Below, piece by piece: positions 34,769-43,320 of a DNA stretch of 44,875 nucleotides. Positions within the stretch are counted from its first letter, which is position 1, and every line of letters begins with the position of its first letter. The DNA comes from an uncultured Bacilli bacterium (GTDB lineage Bacteria; Bacillota_I; Bacilli_A; RF39; UBA660). Location of the stretch: positions 1 through 44,875 of the forward strand of contig CANQCI010000010.1 of NCBI GenBank assembly GCA_947589675.1. The letters are read 5' to 3'. The notes below the pieces were generated by a model that was not told the origin of the DNA, ran no database searches, and worked only from the letters and a program-made list of their open reading frames with translations. Position numbers and translations under genes: made by a program.

Positions 34769-36031
34769 CTAAATATTTATCATTAACCAGTCTAATATGT
34801 CTTTTTCATCAACTTTCGTTTCTTCCTTTGTAACATTATCTTTGACATTAATTAAACCTTTCTTTAAATCTTCATTATTTAATATAATCAAAAATTTAGC
34901 TTTTAAACCATCGGCAATTTTAAATTGACTCTTAAGTCCCAGATTAGCGGTATTAATTTCGGTTCGTAAGTTATTAAGCCGAAATTCTTGAGCTAATTTT
35001 AAGGCGGTTAGTTTTTCTTCTTCACTAACACTCATAATATAAACATCAAGTTGTTTTTCTATAAATCTTTCTTCGATTACTTTATTTAATTCTAAAATAA
35101 TTCTTTCTAAGCCCATCGCAAAACCAACTGCTGGTAAATGAGGGCCACCTAGGGTTTCCACTAAATTATTATAGCGACCTCCCCCACCTAGGGTTACTCC
35201 CTCTTTGGTAACATATTCCCAAACATTATGATCATAATAATCAAGTCCACGGACAATATTAGGATCTATTTCAAAATCAACATCAAGTAAAGTTAAATTT
35301 TTTTGTAATTGTTTAAATCTATCCGCACTTTCTTTGGTTAAATAATCATTAATTCGGGGTGCTTTATCTAAGATAGCTCGCCCTTTTTCTAAAGACCTAT
35401 CATATTTACAATCAAGGATTCTTAAAGGATTAGTTTCTAATCTTCTTTGGCAATCTTCACATAATTCATTAATATGGGGTTTTAAATATTTAACTAAAGC
35501 CTCCGTATAATTTTTCCGTGATTCTAAATCACCTAATGTATTTAACTTAACAGTTATATCCGGAATATCTAATTCTTGTAATAAATTATAGCCCACACTA
35601 ATAACTTCCGCATCAAGCATGGGATCATCCGAATTAAAAGCTTCCACCCCGAATTGGGTAAACTCCCGATTTCTTCCTGATTGGGGTCTTTCATAACGAT
35701 ACATAGTTCCTAAATAATAATATTTTAAAACATCATTACGATTGCCATAAAGTTTATTTTCGATAACACTTCGAACGACTCCTGCTGTTCCCTCTGGTCT
35801 TAAAGTTATATCTCTATCTCCACGATCTTTGAAATCATAAGTTTCTTTTGTCACAATATCCGTTGTTTCTCCAACGCTGCGGTGAAATAGTTCACTTGCT
35901 TCAAAAATAGGTGTCCGAATCAAATCATAATTATAATTATCCATATAATTATCAATTACATTAGATAAGTAATTATAGATTCTGGCATCTTTTCCTAATA
36001 AATCATAAGTTCCTTTTGGTTTAGTAATCAT
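34769..36031 (-). CDS. hisS: Histidyl-tRNA synthetase
   Basis: The protein has 420 residues: class II motif 2 YRYERPQSGRNREFTQFG, the HisRS loop LGGGGRYNNLVETLGG and motif 3 GFAMGLERI, followed by the anticodon-binding domain from about 325. Start: ATG behind a strong AGGAGGG. First gene of the hisS-asnS unit, with its own promoter at 36057-36085. The MITE-like element lies immediately upstream of it. Confidence 0.97.
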   Translation of the reverse strand: MITKPKGTYDLLGKDARIYNYLSNVIDNYMDNYNYDLIRTPIFEASELFHRSVGETTDIVTKETYDFKDRGDRDITLRPEGTAGVVRSVIENKLYGNRNDVLKYYYLGTMYRYERPQSGRNREFTQFGVEAFNSDDPMLDAEVISVGYNLLQELDIPDITVKLNTLGDLESRKNYTEALVKYLKPHINELCEDCQRRLETNPLRILDCKYDRSLEKGRAILDKAPRINDYLTKESADRFKQLQKNLTLLDVDFEIDPNIVRGLDYYDHNVWEYVTKEGVTLGGGGRYNNLVETLGGPHLPAVGFAMGLERIILELNKVIEERFIEKQLDVYIMSVSEEEKLTALKLAQEFRLNNLRTEINTANLGLKSQFKIADGLKAKFLIILNNEDLKKGLINVKDNVTKEETKVDEKDILDWLMINI

Positions 36032-36056
36032 AGTTTTCCCTCCTAAATATAATATT

Positions 36057-36085
36057 ATTGTAGATTTAATTTCCTAATTAGTCAA
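36057..36085 (-). promoter_or_regulatory. Promoter of hisS
   Basis: On the minus strand, TTGACT (36085-36080), a 17-base spacer and TACAAT (36062-36057). Its -35 is 30 bases from the MITE-like element's end. Confidence 0.7.
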
Positions 36086-36107
36086 GCTAATAAAAGGCTT
36101 ATAACTA

Positions 36108-36318
36108 AAAAATAAGTTACAGTTCAGTCAGATAAATACAGGGATTGAGGGACATTTTTAGTATAAAAATAATGTTTTTTAGCAAAAATTCAGTCAATAT
36201 ATATAATTTTTGCTCTAAAAAGAGAATTTGATACTTTATTAAAAATATCTATTATTCCCATTAATTACAATGATTTATTTATATTTTTAATTCCTTGACT
36301 GAACTGTAACAAAAATAA
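36108..36318. mobile_element. MITE-like element (15-bp TIRs, 8-bp flanking repeats)
   Basis: GTTACAGTTCAGTCA (36116-36130) is the exact reverse complement of 36296-36310, bounding 195 bp without a gene. AAAAATAA flanks both ends (36108-36115 and 36311-36318), as an 8-bp target duplication would. An inner hairpin AGCAAAAATT/AATTTTTGCT (36181-36190/36205-36214) contains another TTCAGTCA. The flanks are A-rich, so chance is possible, but position exactly next to the TIRs supports insertion. Transposase unknown; 8-bp duplications are seen in several IS families. Confidence 0.65.
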
Positions 36319-36347
36319 TAGAATATTCGTACCTATTCTATTATTTT
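36312..36347 (-). terminator. Terminator of the J-domain/DUF1292 unit
   Basis: AATAATAGAAT (36314-36324) and ATTCTATTATT (36335-36345) form a hairpin with the T-run on the minus strand. The MITE-like element inserted into its A/T tail. Confidence 0.8.
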
Positions 36348-36358
36348 AAAATATTTAT

Positions 36359-36610
36359 TTAATTATAATTTTCAGCGTATTCGCTACCGTATTCTTCCAA
36401 CAATTGCGTTAAAGTATTTAAGTTATTAATTTGTTGAGCACAAACTACGCCATCTTTTTCGACTTTCTTTAACACAACATAATCAACTGTTGGCTCCATA
36501 TTATCATCTAGTAAAACCCCTAAAAAATAACTATCATCTAATATAGAGGATTCCATTAATAATAAATAATTTTTATTATTAGCTAAGGTTATAATGGAAT
36601 CGACCATCAT
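36359..36610 (-). CDS. DUF1292-like small protein
   Basis: An 83-residue acidic protein, MVDSIITLANNKNYLLLMES (shortened) followed by DVD-like strands and LTQLLEEYG. It resembles DUF1292 proteins (YrzB), small Bacilli proteins of unknown function. ATG codons at 36610 and 36607 are both possible; the ribosome site GGGAGGA lies in the overlapping end of the J-domain gene. Confidence 0.6.
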   Translation of the reverse strand: MMVDSIITLANNKNYLLLMESSILDDSYFLGVLLDDNMEPTVDYVVLKKVEKDGVVCAQQINNLNTLTQLLEEYGSEYAENYN

Positions 36611-38406
36611 AAGCTCATTCCTCCCTCTAATTCTTCACCTTGATCTATATCTTCAAATTGTCTATTAAGTTTTTCTGCTTTCTTTAATTGATTCAATAAT
36701 AATTGTTTTTCTCTATCAGATAATTCATTAGAATTATTAATATTTTCTCTTAAACTATTAATTTGATTTATAGCTTCATCATAACTTAAATCATTAAAAT
36801 CTCTAATTAATTGGCGAATATTTTTTTTATACTCTTTATAAGCTGCTGACTTCTTTTTAATTAATCCAGCGGTAAGACAGCTAAGTCCAAGGATACCTGA
36901 TCCAGCAGAAATGCCCCGTAAAATGGCTTGTAAATTTCCTGTAAGTAATTTTTGCCCAGCAATTGTCCAAACTCCACTTAAGCTATCATATGATGATTTT
37001 AAAGCAATAAGCTTAGATGTTAAATTAATATTTTTAGCATGTAAAGCTGCTTTTTCAGCAACACCGGCTGTCAAATGCCATAGATTTCCATTTCTAGCCA
37101 TTTGAGCTACTAAAGTTAAATTAATAGCTTGCGAAATCGCAATAGCTAAAGCAATAATGCCAATAATAATTAAAATTTGTTTCCGATGATCCATAATTTT
37201 AGCTGGTATACTTTTAATAACCGGAATTGGCTCTGGATCTGGTGTAGTATCATTAGAAGCTATCTGATCACCAACAGTTGGTCCTGTTGAAAGTGCTGGC
37301 TTCTCATTGTGAGTAGGAGCATCTTTTGGTCTGTCAGTTTGCCCATCATTTTTTTCATTATCAGCACTTGGAATATTTTGACTATTTTCATCTCCATTAT
37401 CATTTCTTGAATTATCCGCCTTTTCATTAGTAGGATTCATGCTGACTTGAGTACTTTGATTAGTAGTATCTTCCCGAGTTGGCGATTCTTGAACATTTTG
37501 TCTATTAATTAAATTTCGTCTTAAAATAGTATATACACCATAAATACTATTCATCGTTGCTCGATTTTTTTCAGCTTCTTCACTACCAATAGGAAAATTC
37601 ATAGGATTATATATTCTATCTAATCTATTGTATGCATCAATTAAATCGTTTTCGGTAAAATCTTCCTCTAAATTAAATAATCTTCTAGCATCATCCAATG
37701 TTAAATTTTCCACCCCAATGCGATTAACATCTTCCCAAGTAATATTACTATTTTCATTCCTTGGTTCATTATTTGCTGCTCCGGCATTATCGTTTAGATT
37801 TTCTGCTTCTGGTTCATCAGCTGTATTTTCAGATGTACTATTATCAGTTGTGCCGGCATTATCATTTAAATTTTCTACTTCCGGTTCATCAGCTGCATTT
37901 TCAGATGTACTATTATCAGTTGCTCCGGCATTATCATTTAAATTTTCTACTTCTGGTTCATCAGCTGTATTTTCAGAAGCACTATTATCTGTTGCCCCAG
38001 CATTATCATTTAAATTTTCTACTTCTGGTTCATCAGCTGTATTTTCAGATGTACTATTATCTGTTGCTCCAGCATTATCATTTATGTTTTCAGCTTCTGG
38101 TTCTTCTCTTGTGCTATCAGAAGAAGTGCTAGAAGTATCAGTCGCTCCCCCATTAGCATTATTTTGTTCAGCATTTCGACGATTTTTAATTTCATTTTTT
38201 AAAATATCATAAACAGCATTAATTTTAGACATAATATTTCCGCTGTCAGGATTTAAATCGGGATGATATTGTCTAGACAAAGCATTTCGAACCTTTTTTA
38301 ATTCTTCCTCCGTAAAGTTTGGCTCTAAACCAAATAACTTTTCCGCTTCACCAAGTGTAAGATTGTTCAAACTAGCTGCGTCGATATTTTTCCAATCAGT
38401 ATTCAT
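36607..38406 (-). CDS. Membrane protein with two J-like domains and a repeat linker
   Basis: The protein has 599 residues. Residues 5-78 form a J-domain with HPD at 48-50 (SRQYHPDLN). Residues 223-303 repeat the same layout (NLTLDDARRLFNLEEDFTE) but have NPM in place of HPD, so this copy cannot activate Hsp70. Between them, residues 102-213 are 4.7 copies of a 24-residue acidic unit. A Glu/Asp/Asn/Pro-rich linker follows to about 390, then hydrophobic segments near 400-425 and 490-510 and a coiled-coil tail. No DnaK gene is in the window. Strong promoter upstream; gene 36359 follows with overlap. Confidence 0.8.
   Translation of the reverse strand: MNTDWKNIDAASLNNLTLGEAEKLFGLEPNFTEEELKKVRNALSRQYHPDLNPDSGNIMSKINAVYDILKNEIKNRRNAEQNNANGGATDTSSTSSDSTREEPEAENINDNAGATDNSTSENTADEPEVENLNDNAGATDNSASENTADEPEVENLNDNAGATDNSTSENAADEPEVENLNDNAGTTDNSTSENTADEPEAENLNDNAGAANNEPRNENSNITWEDVNRIGVENLTLDDARRLFNLEEDFTENDLIDAYNRLDRIYNPMNFPIGSEEAEKNRATMNSIYGVYTILRRNLINRQNVQESPTREDTTNQSTQVSMNPTNEKADNSRNDNGDENSQNIPSADNEKNDGQTDRPKDAPTHNEKPALSTGPTVGDQIASNDTTPDPEPIPVIKSIPAKIMDHRKQILIIIGIIALAIAISQAINLTLVAQMARNGNLWHLTAGVAEKAALHAKNINLTSKLIALKSSYDSLSGVWTIAGQKLLTGNLQAILRGISAGSGILGLSCLTAGLIKKKSAAYKEYKKNIRQLIRDFNDLSYDEAINQINSLRENINNSNELSDREKQLLLNQLKKAEKLNRQFEDIDQGEELEGGMSL
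37768..38103 (-). repeat. 72-bp minisatellite in the J-domain gene
   Basis: About 4.7 in-frame copies of a 72-bp unit (24 codons; core EPEVENLNDNAGATDN), separating the two J-like domains. Copies differ mainly at single codons, e.g. NSTSENT, NSASENT, NSTSENA. Unit number is likely to vary between strains. Confidence 0.9.
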
Positions 38407-38437
38407 AAATTATACTCCCTTTCTTTCCAATATTGAA

Positions 38438-38476
38438 ATTATAACATAATATCCCTTAATTGTCAAAATATGACAA
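38438..38476 (-). promoter_or_regulatory. Consensus promoter with palindrome over the -35
   Basis: On the minus strand, TTGACA (38466-38461), 17 bases and TATAAT (38443-38438), the latter preceded by TGT. A TTGTCA-N5-TGACAA palindrome (38460-38476) covers the -35, suggesting an operator. It drives the J-domain gene. Confidence 0.75.
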
Positions 38477-38497
38477 AACATTGACATTCTTAGACAG

Positions 38498-40237
38498 TTA
38501 ATCAATCTTTAATCCTAAGTCAACTAATTGTTTCTTATCAACTTGACTTGGGCAATTACTCATTAAATCACTAGCACTGGCTGTTTTCGGAAAAGCAATA
38601 ACATCTCTAATATTATCGGTATTAGTAAGAAGCATTGTTAAACGATCAAGTCCTAAGGCTAACCCACCATGCGGAGGTGTTCCATATTTTAAAGCTTCCA
38701 CGAAGAACCCAAATTTTTCTTTGATATCTTCCTCAGTTAATTCTAAAGCGGCAAACATCTTTTCTTGAACCTCTTCATCATGGATTCTAATAGAACCCCC
38801 ACCAGCTTCATAACCATTAATCACAATATCATAAGCTTTTGAATAGCAATTAGCTTTGTCATTTAAAAGCTTATCGATATCTTCATCTTTAGGTGAGGTA
38901 AAAGGATGGTGCATCGCTGTAAATCTTTGTTCTTCTTCACTCCATTCAAAAGCGGGAAAATCAGTAACCCATAAAAGTTTATAGTCATCTTTATTAATTA
39001 AATCATTTTCTTTAGCTAGTTTTAATCTTAAAGCTCCAAGGGCTTCTTTAGTTTGTTTATAATTATCACTTACTATGAAAACTAAATCATTTTTTTCTAA
39101 TTCTAAACTTTTAATAATACTATTTTTTTCTTCATCAGTTAATAATTTACTAATTGATCCGGTTAATTCATCTTCATATTTTAAATAAGCAAGTCCTCCA
39201 ACTTGATAGTTTTTCACAAATTCCGTTAATTTATCAATTTCTTTTCGAGAATATTTAGCTGCTTTATTTTTAAGAATTAAACCATTAATAATTTTACCTT
39301 GAGCTAAATTATTTTTCATAAATTCAATATTAGTATCTTTAAATAAATATTCTAAATCAATTATCGGTATCGCAAATCTTAAATCTGGCTTATCTGACCC
39401 ATATTTTGCCATAGCCTCATTATAAGTCATTTTCATTAAAGGCAATTTAAGATCTATATTTTTAACCGTTTTAAAAATATAAGCAACTAACTTTTCCGTT
39501 AAAGCCATCACATCATCTTCATTAACAAAACTCATTTCTAAATCAACTTGGGTAAACTCTGGTTGGCGATCTGCTCTTAAATCTTCATCCCGAAAACAAC
39601 GGGCAATTTGAAAATACTTTTCCATTCCCCCGACCATTAAGAGTTGTTTAAATAACTGAGGTGATTGAGGAAGAGCATAAAAAGCTCCCTTATTTATCCG
39701 ACTAGGCACTAAATAATCCCTTGCTCCCTCGGGAGTACTTTTGCATAAAATGGGGGTTTCAACTTCCACAAAATCTTCTTTATCTAAAAAGTTTCTGATC
39801 GCCATCATTATCTTATGGCGAGTAATAAGCTTAGTTTGTAAATAATTTCTTCGTAAATCTAAATACCGGTATTTTAATCTTGTATCTTCTAAAGCATTGG
39901 TATCATCTTTTATTTCAAAGGGAAGTTCCCGACTTTTACTTAAAATATCCAACTTTAAAACATTTATTTCTATTTCCCCAGTGGCTAAATTAGGATTAGC
40001 TTTTTCCCTTAAAGCTACTTGCCCAGTTACTTTTAGACAATATTCATTTTTTAAAGTTTCCGCTTTTTCATAAACTTTTGTATCAGGTCTAAAGACTAAC
40101 TGAACTAAGCCGGAGCGATCTTTTAAATCAACAAATATAACCCCACCTAAATTCCGCAAACGACTTACCCAGCCATAAACAGTTACTTCTTTTTCTAAAT
40201 ATTCTTTATTTAAATCATTATTCCATATTTTTTTCAT
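38498..40237 (-). CDS. aspS: Aspartyl-tRNA synthetase, stand-alone copy (candidate discriminating)
   Basis: The protein has 579 residues with the same bacterial domain order as the 30732-32495 copy: OB-fold, class II core ([28 protein letters not shown]) and GAD insertion. The residue after RN in the OB-fold signature (LRNLGG) is Leu and the LREKANPN loop carries Lys, both resembling discriminating AspRS such as E. coli. No T-box; its promoter is TTGACA-17-TAAGAT. Thus probably the tRNAAsp-specific house enzyme. Assignment by residues is inference. Confidence 0.95.
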   Translation of the reverse strand: MKKIWNNDLNKEYLEKEVTVYGWVSRLRNLGGVIFVDLKDRSGLVQLVFRPDTKVYEKAETLKNEYCLKVTGQVALREKANPNLATGEIEINVLKLDILSKSRELPFEIKDDTNALEDTRLKYRYLDLRRNYLQTKLITRHKIMMAIRNFLDKEDFVEVETPILCKSTPEGARDYLVPSRINKGAFYALPQSPQLFKQLLMVGGMEKYFQIARCFRDEDLRADRQPEFTQVDLEMSFVNEDDVMALTEKLVAYIFKTVKNIDLKLPLMKMTYNEAMAKYGSDKPDLRFAIPIIDLEYLFKDTNIEFMKNNLAQGKIINGLILKNKAAKYSRKEIDKLTEFVKNYQVGGLAYLKYEDELTGSISKLLTDEEKNSIIKSLELEKNDLVFIVSDNYKQTKEALGALRLKLAKENDLINKDDYKLLWVTDFPAFEWSEEEQRFTAMHHPFTSPKDEDIDKLLNDKANCYSKAYDIVINGYEAGGGSIRIHDEEVQEKMFAALELTEEDIKEKFGFFVEALKYGTPPHGGLALGLDRLTMLLTNTDNIRDVIAFPKTASASDLMSNCPSQVDKKQLVDLGLKID

Positions 40238-40259
40238 AAATTTCCTCCACGATAACTAA

Positions 40260-40288
40260 ATCTTAAGCTTTTTTATTTCTTTTGTCAA
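40260..40288 (-). promoter_or_regulatory. Promoter of stand-alone aspS
   Basis: On the minus strand, TTGACA (40288-40283), 17 bases and TAAGAT (40265-40260). GGAGG lies before the ATG. No leader RNA structure is seen. Confidence 0.75.
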
Positions 40289-40408
40289 TTTGAAAAAAAT
40301 AGGCAAAATTCTCTTCAAAATAAAGATTTTAGACATAATATAAGATGTTTTGGGCTAAATTATCATTAAATTAACAAGTTTATGCTAAATTGAATGTGGC
40401 CGATTGAT

Positions 40409-40654
40409 ATGAATAGATTAAAAGAAATACGCGAAGATCGTGATTTATTCCAAAAAGATTTAGCTCATATTTTAAGTATCTCCCAAACAGGATACTCAAA
40501 ATACGAAGTAGGAACAAATGATATTCCTACGGAGATTTTAGTGAAATTAGCTATATTTTATGGAACTTCAATTGATTATTTATTATGTTTAACTGATGAA
40601 CGTAATCCATATCCAAGATCAATTCTGCGTAAAGAAAAAAATGAAATTAAGTAA
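40409..40654 (+). CDS. XRE-family helix-turn-helix regulator, second paralogue
   Basis: An 81-residue HTH protein, DLFQKDLAHILSISQTGYSKYE being the helix-turn-helix. It matches the 6998-7234 protein over its length, including RNPYPRS near the end. I start at ATG 40409, matching the paralogue's MNR start; an ATG at 40394 adds five residues. A -10-like TATGCT (40381-40386) lies so close that the mRNA leader would be very short. No palindromic operator was found next to it. Confidence 0.85.
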   Translation: MNRLKEIREDRDLFQKDLAHILSISQTGYSKYEVGTNDIPTEILVKLAIFYGTSIDYLLCLTDERNPYPRSILRKEKNEIK

Positions 40655-40673
40655 TTCTTAACTTCATTTTTTT
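40635..40673. terminator. Bidirectional terminator between XRE gene and dtd
   Basis: TGAAATTAAG (40642-40651) pairs with CTTAACTTCA (40657-40666) with one mismatch, flanked by A- and T-runs. Confidence 0.75.
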
Positions 40674-40674
40674 A

Positions 40675-41118
40675 TTATTTATTTTGGCTATCAATAATAA
40701 TGGTAATAGGTCCATCATTTAAAATATTTACTTGCATCTCTGCTCCAAAAATCCCAGTTTCAACGGGAACAAAGGCTTTTAGTTTTTGCACAAATTCCGC
40801 ATATAATTTAATGGCTTCTTCACCATTTAAAGCTTTAATATAGCTGGGGCGATTCCCCTTCTTTGTTTCAGCATACAAAGTAAACTGACTGATAGCTAAA
40901 ATGGAACCAGATACGTCTAAAATCGATTTATTCATAACCCCTTTTTCATCATCAAAAATCCGTAAATTCACAATCTTTTTAACTATATAATTTAAATCTT
41001 CTTCCTTATCATTTTGCGTAAAACAAACTAAGACTACTAACCCATGGGTAATAGCCCCAACAATTTCGTCTTTAACTTTTACACTACTTTCCCTACTTCT
41101 TTGAATTACAACTTTCAT
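40675..41118 (-). CDS. dtd: D-aminoacyl-tRNA deacylase
   Basis: A 147-residue DTD with the two signature motifs SQFTLY (about 77-82) and NDGPITI near the end (NxGP). It removes D-amino acids from mischarged tRNA. The ATG overlaps the end of the Rel gene by 4 bases; the rel-dtd order is common in Bacillota. Confidence 0.97.
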   Translation of the reverse strand: MKVVIQRSRESSVKVKDEIVGAITHGLVVLVCFTQNDKEEDLNYIVKKIVNLRIFDDEKGVMNKSILDVSGSILAISQFTLYAETKKGNRPSYIKALNGEEAIKLYAEFVQKLKAFVPVETGIFGAEMQVNILNDGPITIIIDSQNK

Positions 41119-43250
41119 TCTCTCACCAAATTCTTTGTTACATCAACTACATTATGAACCTTATTTAATTCTTTACATACCGCTTCAATTTCTTTATTAT
41201 CCTTGACTCGTAAATTAATTTCATATATAAGTTTTTGATTATAATCAAGGGTATAAACTGAGCGAACTGTTAAAGCAAGTTTTCCAATCGCAGTAATTAA
41301 ATCAGTTAAAATATTAGTATCCGTACTACTATAAACATAAATATTCGTAAAATAATAATTATTACTTTCTTCATTCCAACTAGCTTTTATTAACCGATCT
41401 TGTTTATTTAAAACATTCGGACAATCTTTTTTATGAATACTAATACCTGATGCTTTGGTAATATAACCAATTATTTCATCCCCTTTAACAGGCAAGCAAC
41501 ACTTAGCAATATTAACCATGATATCGCCATTACCTTCCACTAAAATATCACTTTTATAATTAAGATGCGGAATAGTTTTCTTTCTTTCCATTAAAGCATC
41601 ATCAATATTCGTTTTATCATTATTAGCTAAATTAATTATATAACTGGCGGTAAACCGTAAAGAACCAATAGCTAAATAAATATCATCTAAGTCTTTAAGT
41701 TTTAAATCTTTAATAATTTTCTTAATTTTATCCTCAGTTAAAACTTCATTAAATGCCATCTTTCTTTTTCTTAATTCTTTTTCAAAAATATCTTTACCCT
41801 TACTTATATAATTTTCTTTATCTTTTTTACTAAAATAAGCCTTTATTTTATTTTTAGCTTGATTAGTTTTGACAAAACTTAACCAATCTTGATTGGGCGT
41901 AGCATCTTTATTAGTTTTTATATTAACAATATCATCATTTTTAAGTTCATAAGAAAGCGGTACAATTTGATCATTGACAATTGCCCCGATGGTTGTATCT
42001 CCAACATCAGAATGAATCCGATAAGCAAAGTCAATCGGTGTACTATTTTTCGGAAGCTCGATAACATCTCCTTTGGGGGTATAAACATAAATTAAATCAG
42101 TGAATAAATCGGCATTGATGGCTTGTTCAAAGTCTTTATCTTCACTATTACGGTTAGCATCAATAACATTCCGAAACATTTCGAGTTTTTGTTCCATTAT
42201 ATTTTGAATCTTTTTCGAACCCTTTTCTTTATATGACCAATGGCTAGCTATCCCCTTTTCGGCGATTTCATCCATTTCATAGGTGCGAACTTGAATTTCA
42301 AAAACATGCCCATTACTGCCAAAAACTGTGGTATGAAGTGATTGATACATATTTTCTTTAGGACTAGCTATATAATCTTTAAAACGTTTTTGCATCGGTC
42401 TAAACCGAGAATGAATTAAACCAATAACTTGATAACAATCACTTACTTTATCTACAAATACTCTTAAAGCTAAAATATCATAGATATTATCCCATCTTTT
42501 ACCATTATTCAATTTATTATAAATACTATAGACACTTTTAACACGTCCTTTTATTTTAAATTTAATTCCCGCATCTGTTAAAAGTTCAATAATACTTTCT
42601 TTCATTTCTTCTAAATAATCATTTAAATCTTCTACCGTATCATTTAATTTTTCTAATATATCATTATAAACATTAGGTTTTAAATAATATAAAGATAAAT
42701 TTTCTAATTCACTTTTAATCGAATTAATCCCCAAACGATGGGCGATAGGCACTAAAATATCCAAAGTTTCCTTGGCTTTTTGTTTTTGCTTTTTAGGGTT
42801 AACTGCCCAATTAGTTCGCATATTATGAAGTCGGTCAGCTAATTTAATATATAAAACACGAACATCTTCGGCTAAACCAACCAATATTTTTCGTAAATAA
42901 ATAATTGATGTTTCATTATTATCTGGTAACTCTAATTTATTTATTTTCGATACTGATTGTACAATCATAGCAACTTCCGTCCCAAATATTTCTTCTAAAT
43001 CTTCATAGGTAGCTTCTCCGTTATTCATTGTTTCATGAAGTAAGGAAGCAATAATAGTTACATCATCAACATTTAAATCAATTAATATTTTAGTTACTTC
43101 TAAAGGATGCGTAATAAAATCATCCCCCGTCAATCTTTTCATACCTTCATGCATTTTTTCCGCATATAAATAAGCTTTGCGAATCTCATCAATATTTTCT
43201 TTCATCGCTAATTTTAATTCTAATTCTTGAAAAGTAATTTTGTCATTCAT
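41115..43250 (-). CDS. rel: Rel/SpoT-type (p)ppGpp synthetase with degenerate hydrolase motif
   Basis: The protein has 711 residues, the full long-RSH layout: HD domain (about 25-185), synthetase (about 215-345), TGS (about 385-445), zinc-finger (CCLPVKGDEI) and ACT. Synthetase residues, including RFKDYIASPK and YQSLHTT, are intact. In the HD domain His48 and Asp139 remain, but the HDxxED catalytic stretch reads HETMNN (72-77): Asp to Glu, and Glu-Asp to Asn-Asn. Hydrolysis is therefore probably impaired though RxKD is the bifunctional type. Operon with dtd. Confidence 0.93.
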   Translation of the reverse strand: MNDKITFQELELKLAMKENIDEIRKAYLYAEKMHEGMKRLTGDDFITHPLEVTKILIDLNVDDVTIIASLLHETMNNGEATYEDLEEIFGTEVAMIVQSVSKINKLELPDNNETSIIYLRKILVGLAEDVRVLYIKLADRLHNMRTNWAVNPKKQKQKAKETLDILVPIAHRLGINSIKSELENLSLYYLKPNVYNDILEKLNDTVEDLNDYLEEMKESIIELLTDAGIKFKIKGRVKSVYSIYNKLNNGKRWDNIYDILALRVFVDKVSDCYQVIGLIHSRFRPMQKRFKDYIASPKENMYQSLHTTVFGSNGHVFEIQVRTYEMDEIAEKGIASHWSYKEKGSKKIQNIMEQKLEMFRNVIDANRNSEDKDFEQAINADLFTDLIYVYTPKGDVIELPKNSTPIDFAYRIHSDVGDTTIGAIVNDQIVPLSYELKNDDIVNIKTNKDATPNQDWLSFVKTNQAKNKIKAYFSKKDKENYISKGKDIFEKELRKRKMAFNEVLTEDKIKKIIKDLKLKDLDDIYLAIGSLRFTASYIINLANNDKTNIDDALMERKKTIPHLNYKSDILVEGNGDIMVNIAKCCLPVKGDEIIGYITKASGISIHKKDCPNVLNKQDRLIKASWNEESNNYYFTNIYVYSSTDTNILTDLITAIGKLALTVRSVYTLDYNQKLIYEINLRVKDNKEIEAVCKELNKVHNVVDVTKNLVRE

Positions 43251-43320
43251 AATATTATTTCCTCGCCTTTTTCATATATTTAATTATATAACAATAATAA
43301 AGAAAATACGAGGCTATTAT

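Noticed and set aside
36116-36310. Long terminator or attenuator hairpin for hisS
   Set aside because: The arms are 165 bases apart, lie upstream of the hisS promoter and are flanked by 8-bp repeats.
37768-38103. CRISPR-like array
   Set aside because: The repeats are contiguous, in-frame coding units without unique spacers.
37628-38212. Plus-strand ORFs opposite the J-domain gene
   Set aside because: They are shadows of the 72-bp repeat in other frames and lack ribosome sites.
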